Below, in pieces: positions 24,536 through 32,173 of a stretch of 64,000 bases of DNA. Under the pieces are notes generated by a model, which was not told where the DNA came from, did not search any database, and was given only the letters and a program-made list of their open reading frames with translations. The translations under genes were made by a program, and so were the position numbers. The stretch is from NCBI RefSeq assembly GCF_016405885.1, contig NZ_JAEKGC010000003.1:248001-312000 (forward strand), read 5' to 3'. Within the stretch, counting starts at the first letter, position 1, and the number at the start of each line of letters is the position of its first letter. This DNA is from Arthrobacter sp. MSA 4-2. GTDB taxonomy: Bacteria; Actinomycetota; Actinomycetes; Actinomycetales; Micrococcaceae.

Positions 24536-25822
24536 ATGCACGACGCCTCCCCGGGCACCGTCCTGCCCACCCCCCGCCGGTTCGCGGCGCGCCTGCTGCG
24601 CACCGCGCTCACCCTGTGCCTTGCCGCCGTCGTTGCGGCGCTCGGCCCCGGGTCCCTCCAGCCGGTGCACGCCGCCACGGCGTCCATCTCCCTCAGCGCC
24701 TCCAGCGGACCCGCCGGGACCTTGGTCACCGTCTCCGGAACGGGGTTCCCCAGGAAATCGAAGGGCACCCTCACCGCCGGTACGGCCTCCGTGCCCATCA
24801 CCGCCAACGCGTCCGGATCCTTCACCGCAGGCATTGTCATCCCCGACGCCGGCAGCCCGGTGCTCATCGAGGCGCGGGCAGGCTCGGGCCACGCCTCGGC
24901 GCCCTTCACCCTGACCTACGCCCCGCCCGCCGGCCCCGCCCCCGTGCCAGGGATCCGCACGGCGCCGCTGCGCTTCGGCGCAGGCACCCCCGGCGGTCCG
25001 ATGGCCGCCGGTGAGCTCGACGAGGTGGCCGTGCTCGCCGGTGAGGCGCCGTCGGTCGTCCTGTCATACAAGGACTTCGCCCAGGCCCCGCCGCTCGCCG
25101 AGCTCGACGCAGTCCGGTCCCGCGGCGCCGTGACCCTGCTGACCTGGGAACCCTGGCTCTGGGGCGGCGGCACCGCCCAGCCCGCCTACTCCCTGGACCG
25201 CATCGCCGCCGGGGACTTCGACCCCTACCTGCGCCAGTGGGGCTCCGCCCTGGCCCAGTGGGGCCACCCGGTGATGCTGCGCTTCGGCCACGAGATGAAC
25301 GGCAACTGGTACCCGTGGGCGGAAGGGGTCAACGGCAATGAGGCCGGCGACTACGCGGCGGCGTGGCGCCATGTGCACGACGTCGTGGCCTCCACGGGCG
25401 CCTCCAATATCTCCTGGGTATGGAATCCGAACGTCCCGTACTGGGGGTCGACACCCCTGGACCAGCTCTACCCGGGAGCCCAGTACGTCGACGCCGTCGC
25501 GCTCGACGGCTACAACTGGGGCGCCTCCGCCCCGTGGAGTACCTGGGTGGAGCCCGAGGCCCTGTTCGGAGAAGGACTTGCGGAGCTGCGCCGGCTCGCC
25601 CCGGTGAAGCAGATCCTGATCGCCGAGACCGCGTCGGCGGAGGCGGGCGGCTCGAAGTCCACCTGGAACTCGTCCCTGGTGCGCTACCTCGCGGCCCAGC
25701 CCGACGTCACGGCCCTGGTCTGGTTCCACTTCGCCAAGGAAACCGACTGGCGGATCAACAGCAGCGCCGGCTCCGCGGCGGCGCTGGCACAGGCGCTCGC
25801 GGCCCGGCCGCCCGCCGGCTGA
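24536..25822 (+). CDS. Secreted GH26-type glycoside hydrolase (mannanase-like)
   Basis: 428 aa from ATG 24536. A long signal peptide (RRFAARLLRTALTLCLAAVVAALGPGSLQPVHAA) is followed by an Ig-like/IPT-type beta domain (about residues 45-135, SISLSASSGPAGTLVTVSGTGF) and a GH26-like barrel. Catalytic candidates are the acid/base Glu253 in RFGHEMNGNWYPW and nucleophile Glu364 in ILIAETASA; WVWNPN and ALDGYNWG are further family features. It should hydrolyse a beta-mannan or related polysaccharide outside the cell. A c-di-GMP riboswitch lies directly upstream, linking it to surface or biofilm state. Confidence 0.88.
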   Translation: MHDASPGTVLPTPRRFAARLLRTALTLCLAAVVAALGPGSLQPVHAATASISLSASSGPAGTLVTVSGTGFPRKSKGTLTAGTASVPITANASGSFTAGIVIPDAGSPVLIEARAGSGHASAPFTLTYAPPAGPAPVPGIRTAPLRFGAGTPGGPMAAGELDEVAVLAGEAPSVVLSYKDFAQAPPLAELDAVRSRGAVTLLTWEPWLWGGGTAQPAYSLDRIAAGDFDPYLRQWGSALAQWGHPVMLRFGHEMNGNWYPWAEGVNGNEAGDYAAAWRHVHDVVASTGASNISWVWNPNVPYWGSTPLDQLYPGAQYVDAVALDGYNWGASAPWSTWVEPEALFGEGLAELRRLAPVKQILIAETASAEAGGSKSTWNSSLVRYLAAQPDVTALVWFHFAKETDWRINSSAGSAAALAQALAARPPAG

Positions 25823-25827
25823 GCCGT

Positions 25828-25856
25828 CCCGGAGCGGACCCATCGTCCGCTCCGGG
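25828..25856. terminator. Bidirectional terminator between GH26 and response-regulator genes
   Basis: CCCGGAGCGGAC (25828-25839) pairs perfectly with GTCCGCTCCGGG (25845-25856) around CCATC, a 12-bp stem in the convergent gap. Confidence 0.7.
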
Positions 25857-25904
25857 CGGTCGACCGACGGCCCCGGTTCCGAAAATCCCGGAATCCGGGG
25901 ACTT

Positions 25905-26663
25905 CTAGTTCTGGACCCGCTCCGGGGCCAGCCGGTAGCCCACGCCCCGGACGGTCACCAGCCAGGCGGGCTGGCGGGGGTCCTCCCGGAGTTTCTTTCG
26001 AAGATTCCCGATATGCACTTCGACAGCCCGTTCGTCCACATCGCTAACGTAGGCCGCATCCCGGTACTGCTCGCCGCGTACCACCCGGACTAAATCGGCT
26101 TTAGTGCGGACCGAGCCGCCGCTGCGCATAAGGTCGTGAAGTAAATCGAACTCGCTCCGCGTTAAACTGATTTCGGCATCGAACAGTTTGGCCGTGCGGG
26201 TTTCCTGGTGGAGCACGAGGCCGTTGTGGCGCAGCACCGGCTGCTGCGGAGCCGTCCCCGCCTCGGGGGATGCGCCGGCCGGCCCTCCGGCCTCCCGCGG
26301 ACGCCGGAGCATGGCAGCGACCCGGGCCCTCAGCTCGCGGGGCCGGAATGGCTTGGTGAGGAAATCGTCGGCGCCGGACTGGAGGGCCATGAGGGTGTCC
26401 AGTTCATCGGCGCGGGCGGTCAGCATAATGACGTAGCAGTCACTGAACGCCCGGATGCGGCGGAGCACCTCAAAACCGTCGATATCGGGCAGGCCGACGT
26501 CGAGGGTCACCACCGTGGGGCTGTTGCCGCGCACCGCGAGGACCCCCTCACGCCCCGTCGCCCCTGAGTGAACCTCGAACCCCGACTGCTGAAGGACAGC
26601 GCTCAAGAGATTGCGCACATCTTCGTCGTCTTCAATAACGACGGCAGTCCCCTGCTCACCCAT
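25905..26663 (-). CDS. OmpR/PhoB-type response regulator
   Basis: 252 aa. Receiver domain with acidic pair EDDED (11-15), phosphoacceptor Asp55 in VVTLDVGLPDIDGF, Thr in MLTARAD and Lys104 in FLTKPFRP. After a Pro/Ala linker comes a winged-helix DNA-binding domain (LVLHQETRTAKLFDAEISLTRSEFDLLHDLM ... VHIGNLRKKLREDPRQPAWLVTVRGVGYRL). AAGGGA precedes ATG 26663. It is divergent from a histidine kinase gene 181 bases away, the presumed partner. Confidence 0.93.
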   Translation of the reverse strand: MGEQGTAVVIEDDEDVRNLLSAVLQQSGFEVHSGATGREGVLAVRGNSPTVVTLDVGLPDIDGFEVLRRIRAFSDCYVIMLTARADELDTLMALQSGADDFLTKPFRPRELRARVAAMLRRPREAGGPAGASPEAGTAPQQPVLRHNGLVLHQETRTAKLFDAEISLTRSEFDLLHDLMRSGGSVRTKADLVRVVRGEQYRDAAYVSDVDERAVEVHIGNLRKKLREDPRQPAWLVTVRGVGYRLAPERVQN

Positions 26664-26813
26664 ATTTTTCCCTTACGCCGGAGGTCGGGAGGTGTGAAAC
26701 GTATTCACTCTCGCGCACCTTGAGACCCGTGATTGTTTTACAGGCTACAAGGGAAGTTCGTGTTAAGTAAGTTACGCAAGATTGCCGCAGTTTCTTTACC
26801 GAATTTCTGCACC

Positions 26814-26837
26814 TTATTGCCCGTACGGGGGCAATAA
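26814..26837. promoter_or_regulatory. Inverted repeat upstream of the histidine kinase gene
   Basis: TTATTGCCC (26814-26822) and GGGCAATAA (26829-26837) form a perfect 9-bp inverted repeat with a 6-base spacer, ending 7 bases before ATG 26845. It lies in an AT-rich divergent region and may be a binding site for the response regulator or a leader hairpin. Confidence 0.5.
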
Positions 26838-26844
26838 TAGAGAA

Positions 26845-28575
26845 ATGTCCTCTCTTCATACGGAACCCGCGCCTCCAGCCTTTCTGTATGAGCCTCCGCC
26901 CGTCGAGTCGACCCCGACCACAAAGACAAACCTCTACTTCCGGCGGCTCGGTCCGCGGGTCCGGATCGGCCTGTGCCAGCTGCCCCTGACGGTCATCATC
27001 GTCGGCATCGTGCTGGCCGCGCCCAGCGTCTGGCCCGGGCTGCTCAGCCTTCCCTGGTTCCAGCTCGGACTCGCCGTCCACGCGGCACTGTTCCTGGCCT
27101 GCTGGCTGATCCCCTGGGAGCGCCTTCCCCAGGCCGCTCCCCTGATCATCCCTATCGGTGACATTCTGGCGATCGCCGTGACCCGCAACAGCGGGCTGGA
27201 AATCCTTCCCGGCCTCGGTGCGCTCGCCGTTTTCCCGGTCATCTGGCTGGCCGCCTCGGGCATCCTCGGCTGGCTGGCGGTGCTCATGAGCTTCGTCGGG
27301 CCCCTGCTGATCGTGGGGTTTCCGCTGCTGGCCAAGCTCCCGGACGTCACCGCGGCCGAGCTGAGCGGCACGGTCTTCCTCCCCGTGACACTGCTCTCGG
27401 TCGCGCTCGCGGTCCGCTTCGCGACAGCCAATGTGGCCCTGCAGCAGCGCCAGCTGATGAAGAAGGATGCCATCCTGCGCGAGCTGCTCAACTCGAGCAA
27501 GGAGCGCGAGCGGCTCCTGCACACGGTGCTGGACACCATCGACGTCGGCGTCGTGGCGGTCAATGCGGAGGGGGAGACGATCCTCACCAACCACCAGCAG
27601 AACCTCCTCCACCGCCTCGCCCTGCCCTCCGGAAGCTCCGGCGCCGACGAGTCGGCGCTCGCACTGTTCGGCCAGGACCAGCGGACGGTCCTGCCGGAGG
27701 CCAAGCGCCCGGTGCGCCGGGCGGTCGACGGCGAGTCCTTCGCGGACTACCTGATCTGGATCGGGCAGGGCAGCGACCAGCGGGCCCTCTCCACGGCGGC
27801 GCGGGCCATGAAGAGCGACTCCGGCGACTTCAGCGGCGCCGTCATCGCCTCGAGCGATGTCACCGGCCTGGTCGAGGCGATCGCCGCGAAGGACGACCTG
27901 ATCGCCAACGTCTCCCACGAGCTGCGGACGCCGCTGACCTCGATCCTCGGCAACCTCGAACTGGCGCAGGACTCCGGCGAAGAGGTGCCGCCGCGCACCG
28001 CTTACTACCTGGACATCGCCCACAGCAATGCCGAGCGCCTGCTCGAGATCGTCTCGGACCTGCTGCTGTCGGCCTCCGCCGCGCTGAGCGTCCACCCCCG
28101 CCGCACCGACATCGCGGGCCTTGTGGATTCCAGCGTCGGCTCGCTGAGCGCCCAGGCCCGCGCCGGGGGAATCACCATCCGGGTGGATGTGCCCTCCCCG
28201 CTGTGGGCGCACACCGACCCGCAGCGGATCTCCCAGGCGATCGACAACCTCCTGTCAAACGCGATCAAGTACTCCCCGGAGGGCGGCACGGTCACCATCA
28301 CGGCCCGGCCCGACGGCGACGAGGTGGTCCTGTCGGTCGAGGACACCGGCTCCGGAATGACCCCGGCGGACGCCGCGAGGGTCTTCGACAAGTTCTTCCG
28401 CTCCCGCTCGGCCCGGGAATCAGGGGTTCCCGGCACGGGCCTCGGGCTCTCCATCACCAAGGCCATCGTCGAGGGCCACGGCGGAACGATCTCCTGCAGC
28501 AGTGAAATCAGCCGGGGCACCCGCTTCACCGTCACCCTTCCGGATCACCCGGCACCGGCCGACCTTCCGGCCTAG
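26845..28575 (+). CDS. Membrane sensor histidine kinase with PAS-like domain
   Basis: 576 aa; ATG 26845 is preferred to an in-frame upstream ATG at 26782 that would read through the inverted repeat. About five to six hydrophobic helices (residues 35-200) form a membrane input module without a large extracellular loop. A PAS-like segment (VLDTIDVGVVAVNAEGETILTN) follows, then HisKA with phosphoacceptor His358 in ANVSHELRTPLTSILGN and a HATPase domain (N-box DNLLSNAIKYSPEGG, VEDTGSGM, GTGLGLSI). It should phosphorylate the divergently encoded OmpR-type regulator; the signal is unknown. Confidence 0.92.
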   Translation: MSSLHTEPAPPAFLYEPPPVESTPTTKTNLYFRRLGPRVRIGLCQLPLTVIIVGIVLAAPSVWPGLLSLPWFQLGLAVHAALFLACWLIPWERLPQAAPLIIPIGDILAIAVTRNSGLEILPGLGALAVFPVIWLAASGILGWLAVLMSFVGPLLIVGFPLLAKLPDVTAAELSGTVFLPVTLLSVALAVRFATANVALQQRQLMKKDAILRELLNSSKERERLLHTVLDTIDVGVVAVNAEGETILTNHQQNLLHRLALPSGSSGADESALALFGQDQRTVLPEAKRPVRRAVDGESFADYLIWIGQGSDQRALSTAARAMKSDSGDFSGAVIASSDVTGLVEAIAAKDDLIANVSHELRTPLTSILGNLELAQDSGEEVPPRTAYYLDIAHSNAERLLEIVSDLLLSASAALSVHPRRTDIAGLVDSSVGSLSAQARAGGITIRVDVPSPLWAHTDPQRISQAIDNLLSNAIKYSPEGGTVTITARPDGDEVVLSVEDTGSGMTPADAARVFDKFFRSRSARESGVPGTGLGLSITKAIVEGHGGTISCSSEISRGTRFTVTLPDHPAPADLPA

Positions 28576-28584
28576 CGGGACTCC

Positions 28585-28602
28585 CGCCGGAGCCCTCCGG
28601 CG
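28585..28602 (+). terminator. Short GC hairpin after the kinase gene
   Basis: CGCCGGAG (28585-28592) and CTCCGGCG (28595-28602) are perfectly complementary with a two-base centre, so about 7 bp can pair. There is no T tract; a weak terminator at best. Confidence 0.4.
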
Positions 28603-28650
28603 CTCCCGGGTGATTGACGCCGGTTCCCGGTTTTGCAGTAGAAATGAGGG

Positions 28651-30798
28651 ATGCAGTCCTCCCCCGTTCTTCACCTTTCGCGTTCGGGCACAAGCGTTGT
28701 GCTCGACACCACCACCAACGGCCTCCCGGCGGTTCTCTACTGGGGCGAGGCCCTGGGGGACATCGCCGACGACCAGCTAGCAGCCCTCGCAGCGGCCCTC
28801 CGGCCGCAGCGGGTTTCGGGCGGGATCGACATCCCGGCCCGCCTGACCCTCGTTCCGCAGGAGTCCTTCGGCTGGCAGGGAACCGCCGGCTTCACCGGGC
28901 ACCGCGGCGGGTCCTTCATCTCCGCGGCGTTCACCACCACCGACCTGCGGTCAACGGCCTCCGATGTACGGCTCACCGCCGTCGACGCCGTCGCGGGCCT
29001 GACCCTCGAAGCCGAACTGACGGTCACCGAAGCGGGCCTGTTCCGCCAGCGCCTCGGCGTCATCAACACTGCCGACGTCGCCTACGAGGTCCGCTCCCTG
29101 CTGGCCACCTTCCCCCTTCCGGCCGGCGCACAGGAGGTCCTGGACACCACGGGCCGGCACCTGCGCGAGCGCAGCCCCCAGCGCCACGCCCTCACGGCGG
29201 GCAGCTACCGCAGGGAGAGCAGGAAGGGCCGCCCCGGCGCCGACGCGACCCTGCTGCTGGGCGCGGGCGAACCGGCCTTCGGGTTCCAGCGCGGCCTGGT
29301 CCACGCCGTCCACACCGCCTGGAGCGGGAACCACCAGCTGCTCGTCGAGAAGACGCCGACCGGCGAGGCTTTCCTCGGAGCCGGGGAGCTGCTGCTCCCC
29401 GGTGAGATCGTGCTCGCACCGGGGCAGCGGTACGACGCGCCCGAGGCCCTCGGGTCCTGGGGCCGTGGACTCAACGAGCTCGCGGCCCGCTTCCACCAGG
29501 AACTGAGGCTCCGCGCCAGCCACCCGCGGCGCCCGCGCCCGATCACGCTGAACACCTGGGAGGCGGTCTACTTCGATCACAACCTCGAACGCCTGACCCA
29601 CCTCGCCGACAAGGCCGCCGCCGTCGGCATCGAGCGTTTCGTGCTGGACGACGGCTGGTTCTCCGGCCGCCGGGACGACACCGCCGGCCTCGGTGACTGG
29701 TTCGTGGACCCCGCGGTCTGGCCCGAGGGGCTGACCCCGCTGATCGACCACGTCCGGTCGCGCGGGATGGAGTTCGGGCTGTGGTTCGAACCCGAGATGG
29801 TCAACCCCGACTCGGACCTGGCGCGCAGCCACCCTGACTGGATCATCCAGGCCGAGGGCCGCCTGCCCGTGCCCGGACGCCAGCAGCAGGTGCTCAACCT
29901 GGCCAACCCCGAGGCCTTTGACTACATCCTGAAGTCGATCGACGCGGTGCTCACCGAAAACGACATTTCCTACGTCAAGTGGGACCACAACCGCGAGGTG
30001 CTCGACGGCGCCGACGCCCGCACCGGACACGCGGTCATCCACGAGAACGTCCTGGCGCTGTACCGCCTGCTCGATGAGCTGAAGCAGCGCCACCCCGGCC
30101 TCGAGATCGAAAGCTGCGCCTCCGGCGGAGCCCGCGTGGACCTCGGCATCCTCGCTCGGACCGACCGCATCTGGACGAGTGACTGCATCGACCCCATCGA
30201 ACGCCTGCCGAACCAGAAGTACACGGGGCTCCTGGTGCCGCCGGAGCTGATGGGCATGCACGTCGGCGGGCCCGTCTCGCACTCCACCGGACGCGCGCAC
30301 GGCCTGTCCTTCCGCGCCGCCACGGCCGTCTTCGGCCACTTCGGTGTGGAGTGGGACATTTCCGACCTCAGCGCCGAGGACACCGCCGCACTGGCGGAGT
30401 GGATTGAGGTTCACAAGGCGTGGCGGGACGTGCTCCACACCGGACACACCGTCTACGCGGACCTTCCGGACCCGGCGATGGACGTGCGCGGCGTCGTCGC
30501 CCGCGACGGCTCGTCGGCCCTGTTCGGCTACTCGCTGACCGCCTCCAGCGCCAGCTACCCTCCGGGGCGGATCGTCTTTCCCGGGCTCGACCCGGAAGGC
30601 TCCTACAGCATCTCGCTCGCTGCGCCCCACCGCGAGCTTCCGGGGAACGGGCAGTCAGCCCTGGCCTGGGTGGAGGCGGCGGCCGAGGGATCCCCTCTGT
30701 CGCTCAGCGGGCGCCTGCTGGGCTCGGTGGGCCTTGAAGCGCCGGTGCTGTTCCCGGAGCAGTCGGTCCTGATCGAGCTGAGGCGGACCGAGGGCTAG
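28651..30798 (+). CDS. GH36 alpha-galactosidase
   Basis: 715 aa, the usual length for bacterial GH36. N-terminal beta-supersandwich, then a TIM barrel with RFVLDDGWFSGRRDDTAGLGDW, nucleophile Asp445 in YVKWDHNREV, ESCASGGARVDLG and acid/base Asp511 in IWTSDCIDPIERLPNQ. It releases alpha-1,6-galactose from raffinose-family sugars or galactomannan. No signal peptide, so it acts inside the cell. TTGACG and TAGAAA (ending 6 bases before ATG 28651) suggest a leaderless promoter. It opens the galactoside block with the LacI, beta-galactosidase and ABC genes. Confidence 0.95.
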   Translation: MQSSPVLHLSRSGTSVVLDTTTNGLPAVLYWGEALGDIADDQLAALAAALRPQRVSGGIDIPARLTLVPQESFGWQGTAGFTGHRGGSFISAAFTTTDLRSTASDVRLTAVDAVAGLTLEAELTVTEAGLFRQRLGVINTADVAYEVRSLLATFPLPAGAQEVLDTTGRHLRERSPQRHALTAGSYRRESRKGRPGADATLLLGAGEPAFGFQRGLVHAVHTAWSGNHQLLVEKTPTGEAFLGAGELLLPGEIVLAPGQRYDAPEALGSWGRGLNELAARFHQELRLRASHPRRPRPITLNTWEAVYFDHNLERLTHLADKAAAVGIERFVLDDGWFSGRRDDTAGLGDWFVDPAVWPEGLTPLIDHVRSRGMEFGLWFEPEMVNPDSDLARSHPDWIIQAEGRLPVPGRQQQVLNLANPEAFDYILKSIDAVLTENDISYVKWDHNREVLDGADARTGHAVIHENVLALYRLLDELKQRHPGLEIESCASGGARVDLGILARTDRIWTSDCIDPIERLPNQKYTGLLVPPELMGMHVGGPVSHSTGRAHGLSFRAATAVFGHFGVEWDISDLSAEDTAALAEWIEVHKAWRDVLHTGHTVYADLPDPAMDVRGVVARDGSSALFGYSLTASSASYPPGRIVFPGLDPEGSYSISLAAPHRELPGNGQSALAWVEAAAEGSPLSLSGRLLGSVGLEAPVLFPEQSVLIELRRTEG

Positions 30799-30859
30799 GG
30801 GCTGCAGGAACTGCTCCCGTTCGCCGGGTCCTGATGCGTCGGGTGTAGCCCGGCGGGCG

Positions 30860-30961
30860 GGCGCGGTCGGTGGTCAGGCGCGGTCGGTGGTCAGGCGCGG
30901 TCGGTGGTCAGGCGCGGCCGGTGGTCAGGCGCGGCCGGTGGTCAGGCGCGGCCGGTGGTCA
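30860..30961. repeat. Six tandem 17-bp repeats at the end of the LacI gene
   Basis: Six head-to-tail copies of GGCGCGGTCGGTGGTCA occupy 30860-30961 without gaps. The first three carry T at position 8, the last three carry C (GGCGCGGCCGGTGGTCA); otherwise the copies are identical. The TGA stop of the minus-strand LacI gene is the last three bases of the sixth unit (30959-30961). The unit is not a multiple of three, and each copy holds a TGA on the minus strand. Confidence 0.95.
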
Positions 30962-31975
30962 GGCCGAACCGCGCCACATGACGACGGTCTCGAGCACGCG
31001 CGGCGAGCTGGGCAGGCCCATCAGCTGGGCGAGCACCAGTTCGGCCGCGGTGGTGCCGAGGAGCCCTGCCGGCTGGCGCACGGTGGAAAGCTGGGGCCGG
31101 CACCGCAGTGCCCAGCTGCTGTCGTCGAAGCCGACGATGCCGACGTCCTCGGGCACCCGCCGTCCGGCCTCCTGCAGCGCGGTCATGGCGCCGGCGGCCA
31201 CCGCATCGGAGGCGGCGAACACGCCGTCGATCGACGGGTCGCGGCGGAGCAGCTTCTGCATGCCCTCGAAGCCGGCGGCGTAGGTGTAGAGGGGGTACTC
31301 AACGACCAGACGGGGGTCGTACCGCTCCCCCATCGCGGCCCGGAATCCGGCCAGGCGGTCCTGGCCCGAGTCGCGGTCAAGGGCGCTGGCGATCATGCCG
31401 ACGCGCCGGCGCCCGGTGCCGAGCAGCCTGCTCGTGATCGCGCGTGCCGCCTCGACGTTGTCAATCGCGGCGTACGGCAGGTCGGGGGTGCCGTCGGGAT
31501 GCCCGACAAAGGCGGCCGGCAGCCCGATATCGGCGACGGCGGCGGCGATGGGATCCGAGGCGCGGGCCGACACGATGACGGCGCCGTCGATCAGGCCCCC
31601 GCGCAGGTGGTCGGCGACCCGGTGGCTGTCGCGGTCGGAGTCGATAATGAGGGTCACCAGCTGGTAGTCGGCCTTGGAGAGCGCCTCGTTGGCCCCCAGC
31701 AGGATCGAGCCGATGTTCGGGTCCTCGAACAGGAGCGAATGCGGCTCGTGGATGATCAGGCCGATCGCCCTGGACTCCTGGGTGACCAGGTTCCGGGCCG
31801 CCGTATTGCGCACATAGCCCACCTGGGCGATCGCCGCCTCGACGGCCGTCCGAGCCTCCGCCGAGACGTATTTCTCCCCGTTGACCACCCGGGAGACGGT
31901 GCCCCGGGACAGCCCCGCGGCGTCGGCGACGTCGTTGATCGTGGCGCGCCGTGCTCGCATTCGGGTAAGGGACAT
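30959..31975 (-). CDS. LacI family regulator of galactoside genes
   Basis: 338 aa. HTH MRARRATINDVADAAGLSRGTVSRVVNGEKYVSAEARTAVE at residues 6-46, then a sugar-binding-type effector domain (IGLIIHEPHSLLFEDPNIGSILLGANEAL ... VGIVGFDDSSWALRCRPQLSTV). TACAGT lies 6 bases before ATG 31975 with no ribosome site, suggesting leaderless translation; ATG 31960 is an alternative. It is divergent from the beta-galactosidase operon whose promoter carries two LacI-type operators. Its stop codon lies in a 17-bp tandem repeat array. Confidence 0.92.
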   Translation of the reverse strand: MSLTRMRARRATINDVADAAGLSRGTVSRVVNGEKYVSAEARTAVEAAIAQVGYVRNTAARNLVTQESRAIGLIIHEPHSLLFEDPNIGSILLGANEALSKADYQLVTLIIDSDRDSHRVADHLRGGLIDGAVIVSARASDPIAAAVADIGLPAAFVGHPDGTPDLPYAAIDNVEAARAITSRLLGTGRRRVGMIASALDRDSGQDRLAGFRAAMGERYDPRLVVEYPLYTYAAGFEGMQKLLRRDPSIDGVFAASDAVAAGAMTALQEAGRRVPEDVGIVGFDDSSWALRCRPQLSTVRQPAGLLGTTAAELVLAQLMGLPSSPRVLETVVMWRGSA

Positions 31976-32022
31976 ATCTGTACTGTAGCCGAGCCTCCGA
32001 CTACTCGGAGGTAGCTCAGCCG

Positions 32023-32110
32023 TTGACAGCTTTCGGGGCCATTGCTACGCTGTGAACGCTCCCAGAGATTGCAGAGGACTTCGGTTCCGCGGTTTCTGGG
32101 AGCGTTCACA
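32023..32110 (+). promoter_or_regulatory. Promoter and paired LacI-type operators of the beta-galactosidase operon
   Basis: TTGACA (32023-32028) and TACGCT (32046-32051) are separated by exactly 17 bp. TGTGAACGCTCCCAGA (32051-32066) overlaps the -10 and start region, and its exact reverse complement lies at 32095-32110, 28 bp further on. The half TGGGAGCG resembles the actinobacterial CebR/CelR-type site TGGGAGCGCTCCCA. Two sites in inverted orientation allow cooperative or looped repression by the adjacent LacI protein. A 7-bp hairpin (CCTCCGA/TCGGAGG, 31994-32011) lies just upstream. Confidence 0.82.
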
Positions 32111-32173
32111 GAGCGTTCAAGGCAACGAGGCCCTCCTCGTCTTGCACGTGCAGAGCAAGCCGAAGGAGCAGGG

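Noticed and set aside
30860..30961. Tandem repeats as a possible CRISPR array
   Set aside because: Units are 17 bp, directly adjacent and without unique spacers; no cas genes are present.
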